Assembly (NCBI GenBank): GCA_036163455.1
Contig: JAYZKL010000059.1
Coordinates: forward strand, 1 to 17,077
Length of the DNA stretch: 17,077 nucleotides
Source of the DNA: GCA-2701705 sp036163455
GTDB taxonomy: Bacteria; Pseudomonadota; Gammaproteobacteria; GCA-002705445; GCA-002716945
Reading direction: 5' to 3'
The notes beneath the pieces were generated by a model. The model was given only the letters and a program-made list of their open reading frames with translations, searched no databases and was not told the origin of the DNA. The number at the start of each line of letters is the position of its first letter. Position 1 is the stretch's first letter. This document shows, one piece after another, positions 16,074 through 17,077 of this stretch. The translations under genes and the position numbers were made by a program.

Positions 16074-16421
16074 ATGACAGAGACACAAAATAGTACTGTA
16101 GAAAAAAAACGTGCAGATTGCTTAGAATGGGAAGATGTGAAAATTGACAATAAATCCCGAAGAGCTTACTGTTGCCTCAAAGAAATATTTGTGTCCCCAA
16201 GAGAATATAGAATATTAGAGTTTTTGATAAAAAACCCAGGTACAGTCTTCTCACGTGATGAAATAATTGCCTCTGTGTGGGGAAAAAAAACTTGTATTGG
16301 CTCTAGAACTATAGATGTTTACGTAAGAAGGTTAAGGAAGGCGTTGAAATCGGATAAATCATGCCGATTTGGAATAAGGACCGCTAGATCTTTTGGCTAT
16401 TCGATAGATTATGTAGAATGA
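16074..16421 (+). CDS. Stand-alone PhoB/OmpR-type winged-helix DNA-binding protein without receiver domain
   Basis: A 115-residue protein that is almost entirely a trans_reg_C domain (about 18-113). SPREYRILEFLIKNPGTVFS (41-60) forms the first helices. The recognition helix SRTIDVYVRRLRKALK is at 77-92 and the wing at 100-112 (GIRTARSFGYSID). The pattern is closest to PhoB, with VWG, RTIDVYVRRLRKAL and IRT...GY. Response regulators carry about 120 further N-terminal residues of receiver domain. None fits here, because the divergent gene begins 35 bp upstream. There is no membrane helix, so it is not ToxR-like. No clear Shine-Dalgarno precedes the ATG. It might regulate the neighbouring membrane protein, the divergent operon or itself. 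Two A8 runs (16102-16109, 16283-16290) lie in the gene. Confidence 0.85.
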   Translation: MTETQNSTVEKKRADCLEWEDVKIDNKSRRAYCCLKEIFVSPREYRILEFLIKNPGTVFSRDEIIASVWGKKTCIGSRTIDVYVRRLRKALKSDKSCRFGIRTARSFGYSIDYVE

Positions 16422-16431
16422 TTGTAGGCTT

Positions 16432-16471
16432 TTGTAACATAATTTTAATAAAACTTTCATAAAATTTATCT
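16432..16471 (+). promoter_or_regulatory. Pho-box-like array of 11-bp phased 7-mers
   Basis: Four 7-mers start exactly 11 bp apart: TTGTAAC (16432), TTTTAAT (16443), CTTTCAT (16454) and TTTATCT (16465), with AT-rich 4-bp spacers. The PhoB consensus is CTGTNAT or CTGTNAC every 11 bp. The first and third are one mismatch away, the second two, and the fourth is poor. The array lies upstream of a PiT-like gene and just after a PhoB-like gene. In DNA this AT-rich, chance is a serious alternative. Confidence 0.25.
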
Positions 16472-16498
16472 TTACAATATTACCCAATAAATTATTAT
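16471..16498 (+). promoter_or_regulatory. Candidate promoter for the PiT-like membrane gene
   Basis: TTTACA (16471-16476), a 16-nt spacer and TATTAT (16493-16498). A second possible -10, TATACT, is at 16530-16535 without a good -35. The leader to the ATG at 16586 would be about 80 nt from the first or about 45 nt from the second. Confidence 0.3.
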
Positions 16499-16501
16499 TC
16501 T

Positions 16502-16529
16502 ATATGAGTATTGGTCTCATAATATGAGT
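16502..16529. repeat. Palindrome and direct repeat, candidate operator
   Basis: CTCATA-A-TATGAG (16516-16528) is a perfect 6-bp inverted repeat around one base. ATATGAGT also occurs twice as a direct repeat at 16502-16509 and 16522-16529, 20 bp apart, so the site can be read as three half-sites of TATGAG. It sits between the two possible -10 elements of the downstream gene. No T-run follows, so it is not a terminator. Confidence 0.4.
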
Positions 16530-16574
16530 TATACTTATTCAGGATTTTGGGGTTATGTCGATTAAACTTTACTT

Positions 16575-16581
16575 AAAGGAG
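16575..16581 (+). promoter_or_regulatory. Shine-Dalgarno AAAGGAG for the PiT-like membrane gene
   Basis: AAAGGAG lies 4 nt before the ATG at 16586. It fixes the start of the last gene and contrasts with the missing ribosome-binding sites of the two divergent genes to its left. Confidence 0.7.
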
Positions 16582-16585
16582 CCTC

Positions 16586-17077
16586 ATGGAGCTTAGTATA
16601 GTTTGGATGTATTTAGGATTTTTTCTTGCAGCATACTCTGTGATTGCAAATGACTCTATTCAAACATTAGGTACATTCCTTTCCTCTAACAAAGAATATT
16701 TTCGTTGGTATACATTATGGTTTGCAGCCTCACTCATGTTGGTTTTTACAATTACCTATGGATGGTACTTTTATGATGGTGATATTTCATATGAGAGGTT
16801 AACGCGAATCCCATTTCAGGAAATTCAATGGTATCACGCTGCTGCCCCAGCGGTTCTACTGGTCTTAACCCGCTATGGTATCCCTGTCTCAACAACTTTT
16901 TTAGTTTTATCAGCTTTTGCTACTGTAACAGTTCTTGAAAAAATGCTTATAAAATCTATTGTCGGTTATGGTGTGGCCGCAATAACCGCATACCTTGTTT
17001 GGATTATTCTAGAAAGATTTATTAATGAAAAAACAGACCATCCGGAGAACAGAAAATTTTGGAGAGTAAGCCAGTGG
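16586..17077 (+). CDS. PiT-like integral membrane protein, 3' truncated by window edge
   Basis: The frame is open from the ATG at 16586 to the end of the window (164 codons, no stop), with a strong ribosome-binding site. Hydrophobic segments lie near residues 6-22, 42-60, 84-96, 99-115 and 122-142. The stretch VIANDSIQTLGTF (19-31) resembles the GANDxxNAxGT core of PiT inorganic phosphate transporters. RYGIPVSTTFLVLSAFA (96-112) recalls the PiT GIPVSTTH motif. The spacing differs from textbook PiT proteins and a soluble loop follows (about 145-164), so it is at best a divergent relative. A phosphate or other anion transport role is inferred. The neighbouring PhoB-like gene and Pho-box-like repeats agree with phosphate but do not prove it. 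Confidence 0.65.
   Translation, partial: MELSIVWMYLGFFLAAYSVIANDSIQTLGTFLSSNKEYFRWYTLWFAASLMLVFTITYGWYFYDGDISYERLTRIPFQEIQWYHAAAPAVLLVLTRYGIPVSTTFLVLSAFATVTVLEKMLIKSIVGYGVAAITAYLVWIILERFINEKTDHPENRKFWRVSQW

Noticed and set aside
16422..16585. Intrinsic terminator after the winged-helix gene.
   Set aside because: The only clear inverted repeat (16516-16528) is AT-rich, short and not followed by a T-run.
16555..16596. A 13-codon upstream ORF (ATG at 16555, stop TAG at 16594) overlapping the start of the PiT-like gene, preceded by GGGG.
   Set aside because: It overlaps the strong ribosome-binding site and start of the real gene, has no repeated regulatory codons, and is short enough to arise by chance.
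1..17077. Mobile element, prophage, CRISPR array, tRNA or rRNA.
   Set aside because: No transposase, integrase, repeat-spacer pattern or tRNA-like cloverleaf was noticed; the space is almost fully taken by the listed genes.

Overview
The window is AT-rich, densely coding DNA with a standard genetic code (TGA, TAA and TAG all act as stops). The order yhdP, nitrilase-family hydrolase, tldD, pmbA is typical of Gammaproteobacteria. With the low GC, tiny or overlapping intergenic gaps and a sodium-handling theme, I infer a streamlined, probably marine gammaproteobacterium (SAR86-like or another small-genome lineage). The genus cannot be fixed from this sequence alone.

Layout. Positions 1-5501 hold a rightward block: the 3' half of yhdP (AsmA-like envelope lipid-transport protein, cut by the window edge), a Nit-type carbon-nitrogen hydrolase, and the two subunits of the TldD/TldE metalloprotease. 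It meets a leftward block tail-to-tail with an 8-nt overlap (5494-5501). The leftward block (16038 down to 5494) has 13 genes: a two-part methyltransferase-like protein, an AGCS sodium:alanine symporter, nadC, then a ten-gene Mrp-type Na+/H+ antiporter cluster. After a 35-bp divergent gap, a rightward stand-alone PhoB-like winged-helix gene lies at 16074-16421. A 164-bp regulatory-looking gap follows, then the start of a PiT-like membrane protein that runs off the right edge.

The Mrp cluster is the most interesting region. Transcribed order is E, F, G, a short protein equal to the MrpA C-terminal region (MbhD+MbhE), B, C, D, a NuoL/MrpA-N-like subunit, a 70-residue membrane protein, and a third antiporter-like subunit. 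There is no full-length MrpA. The E-F-G-A'-B-C-D order is that of the ion-translocating arm of archaeal membrane-bound hydrogenase (MBH), but with no hydrogenase or dehydrogenase genes in view. The third antiporter subunit lacks the otherwise universal TM7 lysine but keeps the TM5 Glu, TM8 Lys and TM12 His/His/Lys positions in exact register.

Functionally, the leftward block links a sodium-driven amino acid importer with a machine that would expel Na+. The right end pairs an orphan PhoB-type DNA-binding domain with a possible phosphate-type transporter, whose upstream region carries Pho-box-like 11-bp phased repeats and a small palindrome. I see no tRNA, rRNA, CRISPR array, transposon or prophage.
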